A stretch of DNA of 64,000 nucleotides from Solanum dulcamara. Lineage: Eukaryota; Streptophyta; Magnoliopsida; Solanales; Solanaceae. A program made the position numbers and the translations under genes. Below the pieces are notes generated by a model that worked only from the letters and a program-made list of their open reading frames with translations, did not search any database and was not told where the DNA came from. This document shows, piece after piece, positions 21,441 through 32,544 of this stretch (position 1 is its first letter; every line of letters starts with the position of its first letter). The stretch is taken from contig NC_077244.1 of assembly GCF_947179165.1 (NCBI RefSeq), positions 70,788,144 to 70,852,143 of the forward strand, given 5' to 3'.

Positions 21441-22957
21441 AAAAAAAAAAGTGGATAAAAGCCAAACACTGTTATTGTTAAGTAGTACAGCAGTAAGTCA
21501 TGTGATTGACTATTTTCTTTTCAATTTGGGTTTTTGTTTTGTTTCATGTGGCCATGTCTAAAAAAAGGCAAACAAGTCTTCTCCTTTTCGAAAACCCAGA
21601 AATTGAAATAGCAATAATTATTTACAGTCCACCGAGTCCGCGGGGCCAAGACCCAAAATTGGTAGACATCCCAAGTAGAGAATCCCAAAACTCTCATTAT
21701 AGTAGCTTCATTTTCCGTACAATAGAGGGTAACTCTAGAGCGAAAAATGTGTTACGTAAATTGAGACATGAAGAATACTATAGTAGTTTAATCACTAAAT
21801 TTGAATATACTGTCACACCTTTTAATTTTCAACTCAGCATACGTGCGACAACACGTGAATAGCAACGCCTAAGTACCTAAATGGCATGACGATAAGGCGG
21901 ATTATCACAATAGTTCAAGTAGTACCATTAATTCCAAGTCTCCACAATCCTTTAGCCACATCTCATAGTGAAAGCCCCCCCCCCCCCACACACACCACCC
22001 CGGCCCCTAAATAATTATTAATTTAAAGAACATTCAAAATTAACCAACAACTGATTATAATAAAAAAAAAAAAGTAGAAGACCGAGCCCTCGTGTTGTGG
22101 ACTTGTTTGTTAGTAAATCCTAAACTGCAATGTTGTTGTTATTATTATTATTATTATTATCAATTAGTAGCATGATAGATTGAGTGATTCTAGGAAGTTT
22201 TACCACTTGTCCATGCTCTTCTCCTTCTCCTCCTTTTACCAATGTTATTGACCCGCCAAAAAAGTTACTTGGATCGAAATAAATCGAGTTAATTAATAGA
22301 CGGGTTAATAATCAATCTAAATTTATACAAATTATGATTTAATGGGGTAACTTTATTAATGAATATATAGAAATTAAACTTTTAAATTAACAACTTGTTT
22401 TGCTTCTACGCAATCCCTGTCCAACAAACAAAACTGCGCTCGAATTAAGGTTGCATGCCCAGCAGATAGGAGGAAAACAGTTGTATCTGCCATTCCACTC
22501 TCTTTAATTTTACCAAACAAATACTGAAAATTCCAAATTAAATGTTTTGGTTAGCTGAAAATGAAATTATCAAAAGCAGTTGAAGAATATGAGAAGGCAA
22601 TTAAGGTTATTTAAGGGGAATGTTGAAAATGTTAATCGAACTTAAATGTTCCAAGTATATTAATTAGGTTCATTTGTCTTTCAAGTTATCCTATTTGTAT
22701 TATGTACGTAAGTATGACTTTTATGTTATGATCAATCTGAACCAAATTCATAGTGGAATATACGTATGGAAATGCATTTAATTAATATTTTTAGTCTACG
22801 CAACTGTTTCTTGGCACCTATAAAAATGTTTTGTTTTAGATAAGTTTTCTATAGTAATTAATGTACTTTATGTTTATCTCCATTTTTTTAATCAAAAAAA
22901 AAAAAGTTGTTGTGTGCACCCAAGATTTTGACTAAGTTTTGGACCTTATGCTTTTTC

Positions 22958-22965
22958 TATAAATA
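22958..22965 (+). promoter_or_regulatory. Probable TATA box of the peptide gene
   Basis: TATAAATA lies 64-71 bases upstream of the ATG at 23029, a typical TATA-to-ATG distance for a plant gene with a short leader. No other good TATA is closer. Confidence 0.6.
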
Positions 22966-23028
22966 TAATCTTAGTTTCTTTCTATGTGCTTCCCCTCCCT
23001 TTTTGATAACAAAAGAAAGAGGTGAAAA

Positions 23029-23801
23029 ATGTTGTCCTTAAAAGTTATGTTTGTTCTTATTTTCTTTTTACTATCCATAAAAGATACTACTATTGCTCAT
23101 GACCAAGGTACATTCCACTTTTGATTTATATGTGTACATAATTTCTCTACATTTTAAAAGTTCCTTTTTCTTGAGAAATCTCATAAATAATAGTCCATTA
23201 ATTTATACATGCACTCTGATTCTGCAGTTAAAGAAAAAATTGTAATCGTTGATGAAGCTGGAAATGGCATTGTCAAGGTAGGAAGGAACCATCTTATAAA
23301 TGATGACAAGGTAAAAGAAATAATGCAATGCTACCTTGTTGTTTTTAATTCTCCTTTAATTTACTATAATTTGTCACCTTACTTTTCTGCACCTGGCGAA
23401 ATAAAAAATTTCATTGTTTTGTGTATAAAAGAAAGTATTTTGACATATATATGAAGTATAATTTGTTATTATAGGTTATTGTTTAGTGTCGAGGATACAC
23501 AAAAAAGATTCTTTATCCTATAAAGATATGAGTAAGGTCTACTCATATTCTACCTCCTCAAATCTTACCTGTGGGATTATACTGGATATGTTATTGTATA
23601 ACATTTTTCGACAAAGGATGTTCAACTATGTACTTCTATCAATTGCAGGAAGTTTATGATGGTCATTATGTTCCAGCATCTATTAAAGTACAAGTAATTG
23701 GGAGAGGTAGAAAAGAAATGGAAGGCAATAGAGCAAGTTTAATGGATTTCACTGCTGCTGATTATCACACGGCAACAACACACCCTCCAAGGAATAACTG
23801 A
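23029..23801 (+). CDS. RGF/GLV/CLEL-type secreted signalling-peptide precursor
   Basis: Three exons (23029-23107, 23228-23310, 23649-23801; phases 1 and 0; all GT-AG) encode 104 residues. Residues 1 to about 23 form a hydrophobic signal peptide ending near TTIA. A charged variable pro-region follows. The last 13 residues, DYHTATTHPPRNN, match the mature ROOT MERISTEM GROWTH FACTOR / GOLVEN / CLE-like family: an Asp-Tyr start (the site for tyrosylprotein sulfotransferase), a Pro-Pro pair available for hydroxylation, and a C-terminal R-x-N. Family members are secreted, perceived by RGFR/RGI leucine-rich-repeat receptor kinases, and control root meristem activity and gravitropic growth. An earlier donor at 23277 would also be in phase and would shorten the pro-region by 11 residues. 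The paralogue cannot be told from sequence alone. Confidence 0.85.
23531..23598 (+). repeat. SINE-tail fragment in intron 2 of the peptide gene
   Basis: It reads TACCTGTGGGATTATACTGG followed by ATATGTTATTGTA, a diverged version of the common 3' tail. It is truncated and sits about 50 bases before the acceptor of exon 3. Confidence 0.55.
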
Positions 23802-24570
23802 GCTTAATTATACACAACTCTTCAACCTATATATATATATATATATATATGCTCTTGTGATAAAAGAATTATATACTATTTGTATGCATCCAATGGAAAT
23901 TCTAGCAAAGGTCTAAAAAGAATTTACATATTTTCATGTGCTAGAATATATAATACACTAACAATGCAGTTAAATTTCTTTTTTGGGTTCTCTTTCTCCC
24001 TTACCTCGCCCCATTAGGAGGATCAATAATTTTTCTAAACGTGATTCGAACCTTTAACCTATCGACTACTGATTGATGATGGAGATGTTCAACCACTTGA
24101 ACAAGCCTCACTTGTTGTGTTTATGGTTCTTATTCGTTAACCATTTCTTATGCTACAAATACCAACGGCTAAAAACAAGATGATCACATTTTTAAACTTC
24201 TGCTAATTAACCATCTCAAATTGATTATGGCTAATGTTTTATATGGTCCAAATGGTACATATTTGAAACATCAATAAAATGTGTGAACCGTGTTCATTTT
24301 GTGACTCTAAAAGTTTAATCCAATAACAAATAGTAGTGCATGGTCAACATTTTGATATTGTTGCAATGTGTATTCACTCTTAACAAGAAAACAATTCACA
24401 TGTATGGTGACATAATAAGACTGACCTTTTTATTTTGAGTTGAAAATTAAATACATATATATTACCCCTTAAATTTCTCTTAAGGGTTAATAGATGCAAC
24501 TATTAGCATAAATGTGGAATTTCTTTTGCCATTATTTTTTGCCTCTTATTTCAAATGCATCAATACTACT
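23802..24570. other. 3' flank of the peptide gene
   Basis: Contains a TA microsatellite at about 23828-23851 and otherwise AT-rich sequence without genes. The 3' untranslated region of the peptide gene should lie in its first 100-200 bases; I could not fix a polyadenylation site. Confidence 0.5.
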
Positions 24571-24792
24571 CATTCCGTCTCAAAATAGTTGTCATATTTA
24601 CTTCTTTAGAGTAATTCATTTTTAGAGCTAAATTAGTTAGATTAACTCAATAATTTCAAATTAAAATATTCAAAAACATTGTGAAAAGTTTGCAATTCTT
24701 CTAATCTCAATATGTCGAAAAATATATCTTAAAATATTGGTCAAAATTCACATAATTATATAGCTCTCATGATAAGTATTTTAGGACAGAAA
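24571..24792. repeat. Diverged Stowaway-like MITE
   Basis: The left end, CATTCCGTCTCAAAATAGTT, is complementary to the right end, ATAAGTATTTTAGGACAGA, in the pattern of CTCCNTCCGTCTCA-type elements. The interior is AT-rich and non-coding. The ends are eroded, so the boundaries are approximate. Confidence 0.55.
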
Positions 24793-24803
24793 ATATTATT
24801 ATG

Positions 24804-25044
24804 AGGCTGTTTGGGTTGACTTATAAGCTGTTTTTAGCTTTTTTGAGTGTTTGCCTAGCCAACTTAAAGTCATTTTGTGCTTAGAATAAGCCTCAATAAA
24901 TAGTTGAGTTTATTTGGATGAACTTATTTTAAGTAGTTTATAAGTTGAAAACAGCTTATAAGTCAAAAAAAAAAGTTGGCTTGCACCTACTTTTTTTTTC
25001 TCCAAGTTATAAGTTGCTTAAAAATAAGTCAATCCAAACAGGCT
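24804..25044. repeat. Foldback MITE (TIR GGCTGTTTGGGTTGACTTA)
   Basis: The left terminus GGCTGTTTGGGTTGACTTA is nearly the complement of the right terminus TAAGTCAATCCAAACAGGCT. The interior arms continue the pairing (TTATAAGCTG versus CAGCTTATAA). It has no ORF. It is typical of small hAT-type MITEs in dicots; the target duplication is not clear. Confidence 0.8.
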
Positions 25045-25059
25045 ATATATCTCTTTAAA

Positions 25060-25545
25060 ATATGGGCAAAAAGCATAAATCCCACTAATTTAGGAATAAA
25101 TTACTTTCCTTCATGCTAGTTTCCAATATTATGAATCTTACAATATTTGGACTTCGGATACATGTATCTGGCGCGTCCAGATACATGTATCTCAGAGTTA
25201 AAATTATTTATTTCAGATACACAGTATTCAAATGGATCCGCATAAATTTGACTCTCTCGCTCGTCTCTCTCCTATCTCCTAATACCTGTATTTTAGAATG
25301 TATCTGATATATTAGATGCATGTATCTAGTGTGATTCACATGTACATGGGATACATAGATTATCTCGTTCGCCTCCCTGCTATTCTCTCTCACATCTCTC
25401 CCTATTTCAGTGTATCTAGTAGCAAAAATACATGTATCTAGGTGTATATGACTTGAAATCTTATATGAAATTATTAGTTAGTGAAACATTATGTAATTAT
25501 TTCAACTATAGGGAGAAATAATAAATTTGGTAGGAAATGTTGGTG
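25060..25545. repeat. Repeat rich in palindromic GATACATGTATC
   Basis: The palindrome GATACATGTATC, or close variants, occurs near 25157, 25180, 25315 and 25428. Two perfect copies flank a CGCG-centred loop (25156-25193), forming a strong hairpin. CT-rich blocks (CTCTCTCGCTCGTCTCTCTC type) separate the copies. This looks like a low-copy remnant of a Solanaceae repeat family; I cannot classify it. Confidence 0.55.
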
Positions 25546-25554
25546 TAATTAGCA

Positions 25555-25792
25555 CTCCCTCAGTCCCATTTTATGTGACACTCTTTGACTTGACATGATA
25601 TTTCAGAAAAAAAATGAAGACTTTTGAAACTTGTGGTTTAAAATAATCCTTAGATATTTGTGTGACTGAGATTTATTTCATTAAGGATAAAAGAAGAATT
25701 TCAAAGTTAAATTATTCCAATTATAGTAAGGTGACTTTTTTTTGAAACTAATTAAAAAGGAAAATGTGTCATATAAAATGGGATGGAGAGAG
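25555..25792. repeat. Stowaway-type MITE
   Basis: Terminal inverted repeats CTCCCTCAGTCCCATTTTAT and (complement of right end) CTCTCTCCATCCCATTTTAT, both continuing into GTGACAC/ATGACAC. The right end is followed by TA, consistent with a TA target, though the left TA is not exact. The interior is AT-rich and non-coding. Confidence 0.8.
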
Positions 25793-25795
25793 TAA

Positions 25796-25978
25796 GAGCC
25801 CGTTTGGATAGGTTTATTTAAGTATTTTTTAAGTTAAAATAATTTTAAACTCTTTTATGGTGTTTGGGTAAACAAGTAAAGTGCTTTTGAACACTCATTT
25901 TAAGGTAAAACAGCTTAAAAAAACTGAAAGTAAAAAGTTGAAATTTTCAACTTAAAAAAAGCTTATCCAAACATACTC
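25796..25978. repeat. Short foldback MITE (TIR GAGCCCGTTTGGATAGG)
   Basis: The left end GAGCCCGTTTGGATAGG pairs with the right end CTTATCCAAACATACTC. It lies four bases from the preceding Stowaway-type element, and the interior is AT-rich. Its right end lies 211 bases before the start codon of the RING-PHD gene, so it is probably in the proximal promoter. Confidence 0.75.
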
Positions 25979-26189
25979 TAAGTTTTTCCTTAAAATATTG
26001 GTCAAAATTTAAAAGTGTGTTTGGGCCTCTTGTGCATGTTTACTTAAGATTTGAGGCCATGGGCCGAAAATTTTCTCCAATGAAGTGAAAAGGATCATTA
26101 GCCGTATTCTTGTTGTGAAGAAAACAACTAACGACGGGAACAATTCCGGCGGTTCCAATACTCCGTCTCTCTAGAATTTCTACTCAGAG

Positions 26190-27176
26190 ATGGCGTCCGA
26201 CGAGGAAGATACCAGAACTCCGGAAATTTATCCAAGCAAACGGGTCAAAACCCTAACCCTGGGTTCACCTGAATCTTCCCCGTCCTCATCCGACAAAGGC
26301 AAATCGAAGCTCGAACTTTCGGATTCGGAAAAGGAACCGAATTGCTGTGGTATTTGCTTGACTGAAACTGGACATGGAACGACAATTATCAGAGGTTGTA
26401 TCGATTGTTGCGACCATTACTTCTGCTTTCTCTGTATCATAGAGTGGTCTAAGGTTGAGTCCAGATGTCCCATGTGTAAACGCCGTTTCTCCATCATCCT
26501 CCGCCCTCCCAAACCTCCCATTTTCCCTTCCGAACGCGTTGTCAATGTTCCTGTCCGCGATCAGGTTCTTTACTCTGACTCTGTATTGAATTTTTGTTGG
26601 ATTTGATGAATGTTGAGTGCTGCATTTTCTCTTTTTGGTGAACGATTGCATGATTGAGGATTTTTTCATGATCGAGGATTCCCCAATTCTGCAAATTGTG
26701 AATACTCCTGTGAGCTCAAGTTTATACACTCATTTATGTAGTAAAACCATATAGGCTCATGTCAATCTATGTTTAAATTAAACTAAAATCTGTCAGTAAT
26801 GCTGATGATTATAGTCGACAAAGGTGGATTCAGGATTAGGAAACTCCGGGTGCCACGCTGTAGCGTAATATACAAAGAGGAAGACTATGCTTAATATTTA
26901 TTAGCAAGCTTTTACCCAAGATTTAGACTTGTATATTTGGTTTAGTCAAGGTTTTAGTTAGAAGAAGACTAGGTTATGTTCTTCTTATCCACATTTAAAT
27001 ATTTTTTAACGATAAATTCGCTACAAAAGGATGTCCGCGTGATAAAATTAATTTCAAGTAAGTTCACCCAACAGGGCTCGAACTTGCGCCCCGAAGGTTT
27101 TAATCTTGATCTTGAACCACTGGCACCATGAGGCACATTGTTTCTCTGGGTGCCATGGTTCATATTTATACATCTC

Positions 27177-27230
<54 letters not shown>

Positions 27231-30200
27231 ATTTCAACTTCAACTAAAACATCTGGGTGCTGTGGCACCCCCTCCATTCTACATAGATCCTCCCCTAATA
27301 GTTGACATGTGAATTACAAAGATAAAATGGAAAAGATAGGCAGGTTTGCATCAGAATAAATATAGACTCCTTTTTAAGGATGTAATAAGTCCCATCTTAC
27401 TGATTTTTCAACTCAGAAATTGGCAAACTACCTCTGTTTTAGTTATACTATGTAATTTTGTAATTTGATGAAAAGCTTATGTTCATTTGCTGTATAAAAG
27501 CTATCCACTTTGTCTATGGTGATTTCATCATCCTGCATTTACGCCTTTATATCTCGTAAGTTGTCAAACTGTTGTTTACACATTAGGATTCATCAAAAAT
27601 TTCTGACCAATTTATCTTTAGCCAGTAGTCTATCAGAAACAGTGGCTCCAATTAGTGATCTGCTATATTAAGTGCATTGATGGAAAAGTTATTAACTTCT
27701 CACTGCACTCTGAATAATACTTTTTTTATTAGAGTCATCTTAATTCTTCAAAGGTTTGGATTGGAAGACTGTTTTTGTTGTTTCCAATTTTTTTGGTTCA
27801 TACCTAGTTTCACGTCATGTGCCGATGTGTGTTGTGTATGTCGAGTAATATAATGTATGGTTATGTAAACTAATATCAATATTATTAAAACAAAAATTAT
27901 AATTATACATGAAAGAATTAAATGCAAATTTCTATATGTGTGAATAGTCAATACAATCCGTTGTATGATGACTTGTTTGTGAGGTCAAGATATTTTTGGA
28001 CATTGTCTGAACCTACTAAAATGAACGATCAAAATTTAATTAGATCCATATGATTTATTTTTACTTATTTTGATCTTATGGCCACCACCTTTATCAACAG
28101 GGTGGTTATAAAATTAGCTTGCCTCATTGATATAAAACATATCTCAACAAAAACTCATGATCAAAAGATTTTCTCCACACGACACTCACCAAAATTAGCA
28201 AGATTAGGCACTTCAGACTTGAAAATATTTTAATTGTTGAAATCAAGAATCAATATCTAATAGTAGTAAATAAGAAATACTAAGAAGTGTCACATACACT
28301 AAAAAGATTTATTCAGCAAAGTATTGGCAATTTCTAGTCACTTTTGAAAGGAGCATGGATTAATAAGGTTAAATCGTTCATTTTAAGGTATGCCAAAAAT
28401 GACTTGACTTCATATAATGGCAAATAGATTAATAATCTTATTTCTATATATTCGTCCAACAATGAGCAAACTATCTCCTACGGATATTCTTTTCAAAGTA
28501 TCGGATGATATGTACTAAAATAAAAGTTAAAAATTAAAATTAGAAAGAATAAAGATACTAGTAATACTGCACCCAAGAGTGTGGCCTAGTGGTCAATGAA
28601 GTGATTGAGAGTCATCAGGTCTCAAGTTCAAATCCCACCAGAGACAAAAACACTAGGTGATTCTTCCCATTTGTCCTGGTCTTGGTGGACAGAGTTACCT
28701 GGTACATGTTGCTGGTGGGAGGTGGAATGTATCCCTTGGAATTAGTCGAGGTGCGGAAAAGGTGGCCCAACACCACGGTCATTTAAAAAACAGATAATAG
28801 TAATACTTAGACATATATCAACGTGGTGCAACCCAAAAAATTATTGATAATAAAGAAAAAAAAGATATCAAACCCGTAAAAACGATGGAACAAAGAAAGG
28901 TTGTACGAAATATGAGCCCGATCCGCACCTGAGTTTTATTAATGATTTTACTGATAACCCAATAAGATCTATCAAATTTAATTGGTAATCGAAAAAGTCT
29001 CTGATTCTTTTTTGTGAAGACCGTTTCTCCTTCTCATTTCTTCAACTCGCAACGCCTTTTTTTTCATGATCAATGCATTTAGTAAATATTTCCATTAAAA
29101 AAAATTATAAAGAAGAAGTCACTGCCTCACTTTGAAATAAGCTTATCGGTTAAACTATTAACCAAACCGTAATGACCATTTGATTAACCGGAACTCGATA
29201 ATCTATTTCTTATTGGTTCGATTATCGGTTTAGCATATTTACGAACCGATAACTGATAACATTCAAAATTGAAATTGAACCAACCAATAAAGAGTCCTAG
29301 AATTTAGTGATAAGTCAGTCAAAACAACTAAACAGGCGATTACGCTAGACATGATTCAAGTCAAATTAGATGTAAACAGTACTTGATTGAACACTAACCA
29401 AGAAAAAATAGATGTTTTATAAATAGCCTCGCATTCAAAGATTCTGGAGATCTGTTGGTTCTTGTATAAAAAGCAGTCAACAAAGAAAAAGAGGAGATCA
29501 TGGGACACTGATATATGTATCAATGTATTTGCTAGAAGTTAAGTGCATATGTGATATGCCTTCATTTAAGATGAGAAACCTTTTTTGTATTATTACTGTC
29601 AAAATAATGATAACTACAATTCCCTGTACACAAAGATAAACCAGGTGATCATAAACGGTGGCAACTCTTTCTAACAGCTGTATATGTTTATTTGTATTAA
29701 ATAGAATATTTAGGTTTATAGCAAGGGTATTTCTGTGATTTAACTTTTAAGTTAGGGGCTTCCTGCTTTTAATATAATATAGATATAATTGTATATGTTA
29801 AAGATTCACATGTTTTATGGTAGGCTAGACTAGGTATGATATCTTGACTGTGTCTCATGTATTACTGATGAAAGTGCTTATGCAGGTTTATCATTGCAAT
29901 GGAAATGCAACAACGGGACCACGGGATCTGTACGCAGAAGTGCAATGTAATGTGTGCCACAGCACAGCCGATGATGTTCTCCTGCTGTTGTGCGACCTTT
30001 GTGACACTGCTTATCATACTTACTGTGTTGGCCTTGGTGCTACTGTTCCTGAGGGTGATTGGTTTTGTGCAGACTGCTCACTTCTGAAGGCTGAACAGGC
30101 CCATAATGAAGTCAAAACTGATTGCTATACCCAAACTAGTTTCAGTGACCCCCATTCAGCAGAATCAGCAAGAGATGTATCTATATATGATATTGTACGA

Positions 30201-31777
30201 GAGTCTTATGTTGATGGCGTTGAGAGCGCTCCAACTGGTACTTTGGATGCTTCTGACAGTTCATCTCGTATTGAATCTAGAAGGCAAAGTACTTCTCGAA
30301 GCAGCTCGATTAGGTTGGGTTCTGTAGGAAATAATGGTGTTGCAGGACGCGCCACTAAGTTCAATGCCAGAACACTGGGGCATTGCCGCAATGTCCATGA
30401 TAGGATACGCATGTTGCGTGAACATTGGAATGGTTTTCGAAGTGGATCCTTGAGGTTTCCTTCTAGCAAAGTGAGTAATGCTAGTATTGCTAAACTAAAA
30501 CCAGTACGTGGCGGCAGTTCTGGTGAATGGCCTTTAGTATCTTGCTCGAGTCAACCAATGACTTCTCAGTCTTCCAATCAAAATAGACTGGACAGTAAAG
30601 GGTCAATAGAGGTGGAGAATGCATGGAAAATGATGAATATGGCTAAGGCAATAGAACAAAATAGTGACAGAAACAAAAGTTCCGGTCAGGCCTCAAAACA
30701 CACAGTTAAGAAGAATACTAGCTACAAAGAAGCTGGTGAATTGAGCTCAAGGTCTATCTCACTAAAGATCGAACAGCATCGGCCTACGTATATTCAAAAT
30801 GTTGGACCAGGTAGTCATTTCGAGAGTCATGGTTGTAAGTTGGACATTAAAATTAAAGGTGCTTCAAGTGTATATAAAGGTTCTTCAACAGCATGCGGAC
30901 CATCATATAGTGAGCTTGTATCTTTGAAGAAGTCTCAGCAGCCAGATGTCTGTCATGCGAACAATGGACTACCACGGAAGAATATGCTGTGTTCTGGGTC
31001 CACACACTTGATTTCTTCTATCAGGTCGACATCAAGTGCTACCACTGCAGGTTATGACAAAAAGATCAGTTCTTCTTCGAATAGCATTGTGAATCCTCCT
31101 CAGGAGAAACTGAAGGTCGAAAAGAGTGATACTAAGAGAAGAGTTGAGGTGGAATCTGATGCCAAGACTGAGATCCAATCTCTTGTGAAGCTCAACCTGA
31201 AAATCCTGTGCAGAGATAAAAAGCTCGGTACGTCTTTACTTTGACCTGTAGTTAGCTGATGCATGTATCACTTCATTGTATTTAAATGGTAAATAATTGT
31301 TGTAGCATGATGCATCTGGTCTGAGTTGGTTATTCTTTTTCTTGTATAACTACATATACAAAGCAAATGGGACTATAAACAATATTGTCAATGTATTCAT
31401 ACGTCTATAATACTTTGATCATCAATAGCACTTTAGCAACACGGAATCATCAGTCTTATAATCTGTATGACCAAAAAGGAAATGTAAACACATGATATTC
31501 TCACTCTCAACTCTTTTTATGATTTTAATCGACTTTCATGTGTGCAGAAGTTGACACATTCAAGAAAGTTGCAAGACTAGCCACTCATTCCATCTTAGCT
31601 GCTTGTGGTCTGGAGCACAAAACACCTGGTATTTCTTCCCTTCCAGAATGCGTGTGTGTCCACAGCGAGGAAGATAAGGAGCTCAGGAGATCTACTCTAA
31701 TGCCTAGATCGTGCCGAGAATGTTTCTTTTTATTTGTGAAGAATGTGGTTAATACTATACTGCTAGACAACAGATGA
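26190..31777 (+). CDS. RING finger plus PHD finger protein
   Basis: Three exons (26190-26564, 29886-31227, 31548-31777) join in phases 0 and 1 with GT-AG borders to give 648 residues. Residues 53-96 form a C3HC4-type RING (CGIC, then CCDHYFCFLC, then CPMC), the signature of E3 ubiquitin ligases. Residues 146-189 form a C4HC3 PHD finger (CNVC, CDLC, HTYC, CADC), which usually binds histone H3 tails. A long Ser-rich, low-complexity region follows, and the C-terminus has a conserved-looking helix, FKKVARLATHSILAACGLEH. The acidic/basic N-terminus contains a KRVK patch. The pairing suggests a nuclear, chromatin-directed ubiquitin ligase; this is inference from domains, and no Arabidopsis gene symbol is claimed. 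The RING and PHD fingers are encoded by different exons separated by a 3.3-kb intron. Confidence 0.9.
26820..27300 (+). repeat. Unclassified transposon remnant with TA/GA microsatellite in intron 1
   Basis: From GGTGGATTCAGGATTAGGAA to about GGTGCTGTGGCACCCCCTCC there is intron sequence with repeat character, interrupted by a TA run (27177-27208) directly followed by a GA run (27208-27230). The inner GGGTGCCA and TGGCACC pieces are self-complementary. The element type could not be assigned. Confidence 0.45.
28569..28791 (+). mobile_element. tRNA-derived SINE (Au-like) in intron 1
   Basis: A 223-bp SINE with a tRNA-like head: A-box region GTGGCCTAGTGGTCAATGAA and B-box GTTCAAATCCC. The body contains ACTAGGTGATTCTTCCCAT, ACAGAGTTACCTGGTACATG and GTGGAATGTATCCCTTGGAA, ending GGTGGCCCAACACCACGGTC plus an A-rich tail. 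A 16-base direct repeat with one mismatch flanks it (28553-28568 and 28792-28807, sharing TAGTAATACT). This matches the plant Au SINE layout from memory. It is inserted in the sense direction in the RING-PHD gene. Confidence 0.85.
29150..29340. repeat. Self-complementary AACCGATAA-type segment in intron 1
   Basis: Repeated and inverted words such as TTATCGGTTAAAC, TTAACCGGAAC, GATTATCGGTTTAG and GAACCGATAACTGATAAC can fold back. It resembles a decayed hAT-type foldback element. Boundaries and target site are not visible. Confidence 0.4.
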
Positions 31778-32544
31778 GGATTGGTAGTTTGCAACACCAT
31801 TAGACATTTGCCTATATTTCCTTTATAGGTCAGAATTATACCATAGATGAATTAGTTCAGGGGATATTTATCAATTTAGATGGTTATTCTGTATTGTAGA
31901 CGTTTTGAAAAAGAAAAAAAAAACTACCTTGTTATGTTTGGTAAATGGTAAACTGTTTTTTGGATAGTTATGAATCTTATTTTGTATATATATGAATTTT
32001 TCTCTTTTAAGTTTGAATCGAAGAGCACAGGTTTTTTAGGTTGGGCTGCTTTTAAGTGTGGCCCCTTGATGTGGACTTCACAGTAGCCATTGGAGTCCAT
32101 AAAGTGGGTCGGGAAGTAAAGAATGCTCAGAATTCACAAATAATCATTTTTCATCCTTGCAATAGAAAAGTAAATCTCCAAATTTCACTAGTAAAATTCC
32201 AAGATATTATCGTCATTGAGTTCAATATCCATGATTGTTTGGAATTGGATCTCCATAATAGTGACGATCTTTAAGATAGGGCCAGAAAAAAGCCAAAGGC
32301 GAAAGCTTTGTGGAGCCACGTCGGTGGTATAAGGGCCAGGTACTTTGAGCATGTGAGTGAGCTACATCAGCAGAACTTTCAGGAAAATAAAAAATGGACT
32401 CCTAAAATAACAGGACACTTGGGAAAAGGGGGTAAATATGCTGTATATTTATGTCTCTATCTCCTTTTTTGGGGGGAGGGGGGAGGGGGGAGGATATTCA
32501 GTATAGTCCAATACAATGGAGTTTGAAGAGAACATAGTATACGT
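31778..32544. other. 3' flank of the RING-PHD gene
   Basis: Probable 3' untranslated region in the first few hundred bases, then intergenic DNA. A G-rich tract (32470-32495) stands out. No gene is supported. Confidence 0.5.

Larger units (their letters stand above)
20442..22957. other. Intergenic region with MITE and SINE debris
   Basis: No coding gene is supported. It contains a candidate foldback MITE (20680-21030), degenerate SINE pieces (21115-21440), a run of 13 C (21975-21987) and an ATT microsatellite (about 22137-22160). The last kilobase is AT-rich and leads into the promoter of the peptide gene. Confidence 0.6.

Noticed and set aside
28569..28660. tRNA gene, from A- and B-box-like sequences
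   Set aside because: This is the tRNA-derived head of a SINE, not a functional tRNA.
29844..29885. Start of the PHD protein at the in-frame ATG 29844
   Set aside because: A phase-0 acceptor at 29884-29885 joins exactly to the RING exon donor at 26565, and sequence before the acceptor looks intronic.
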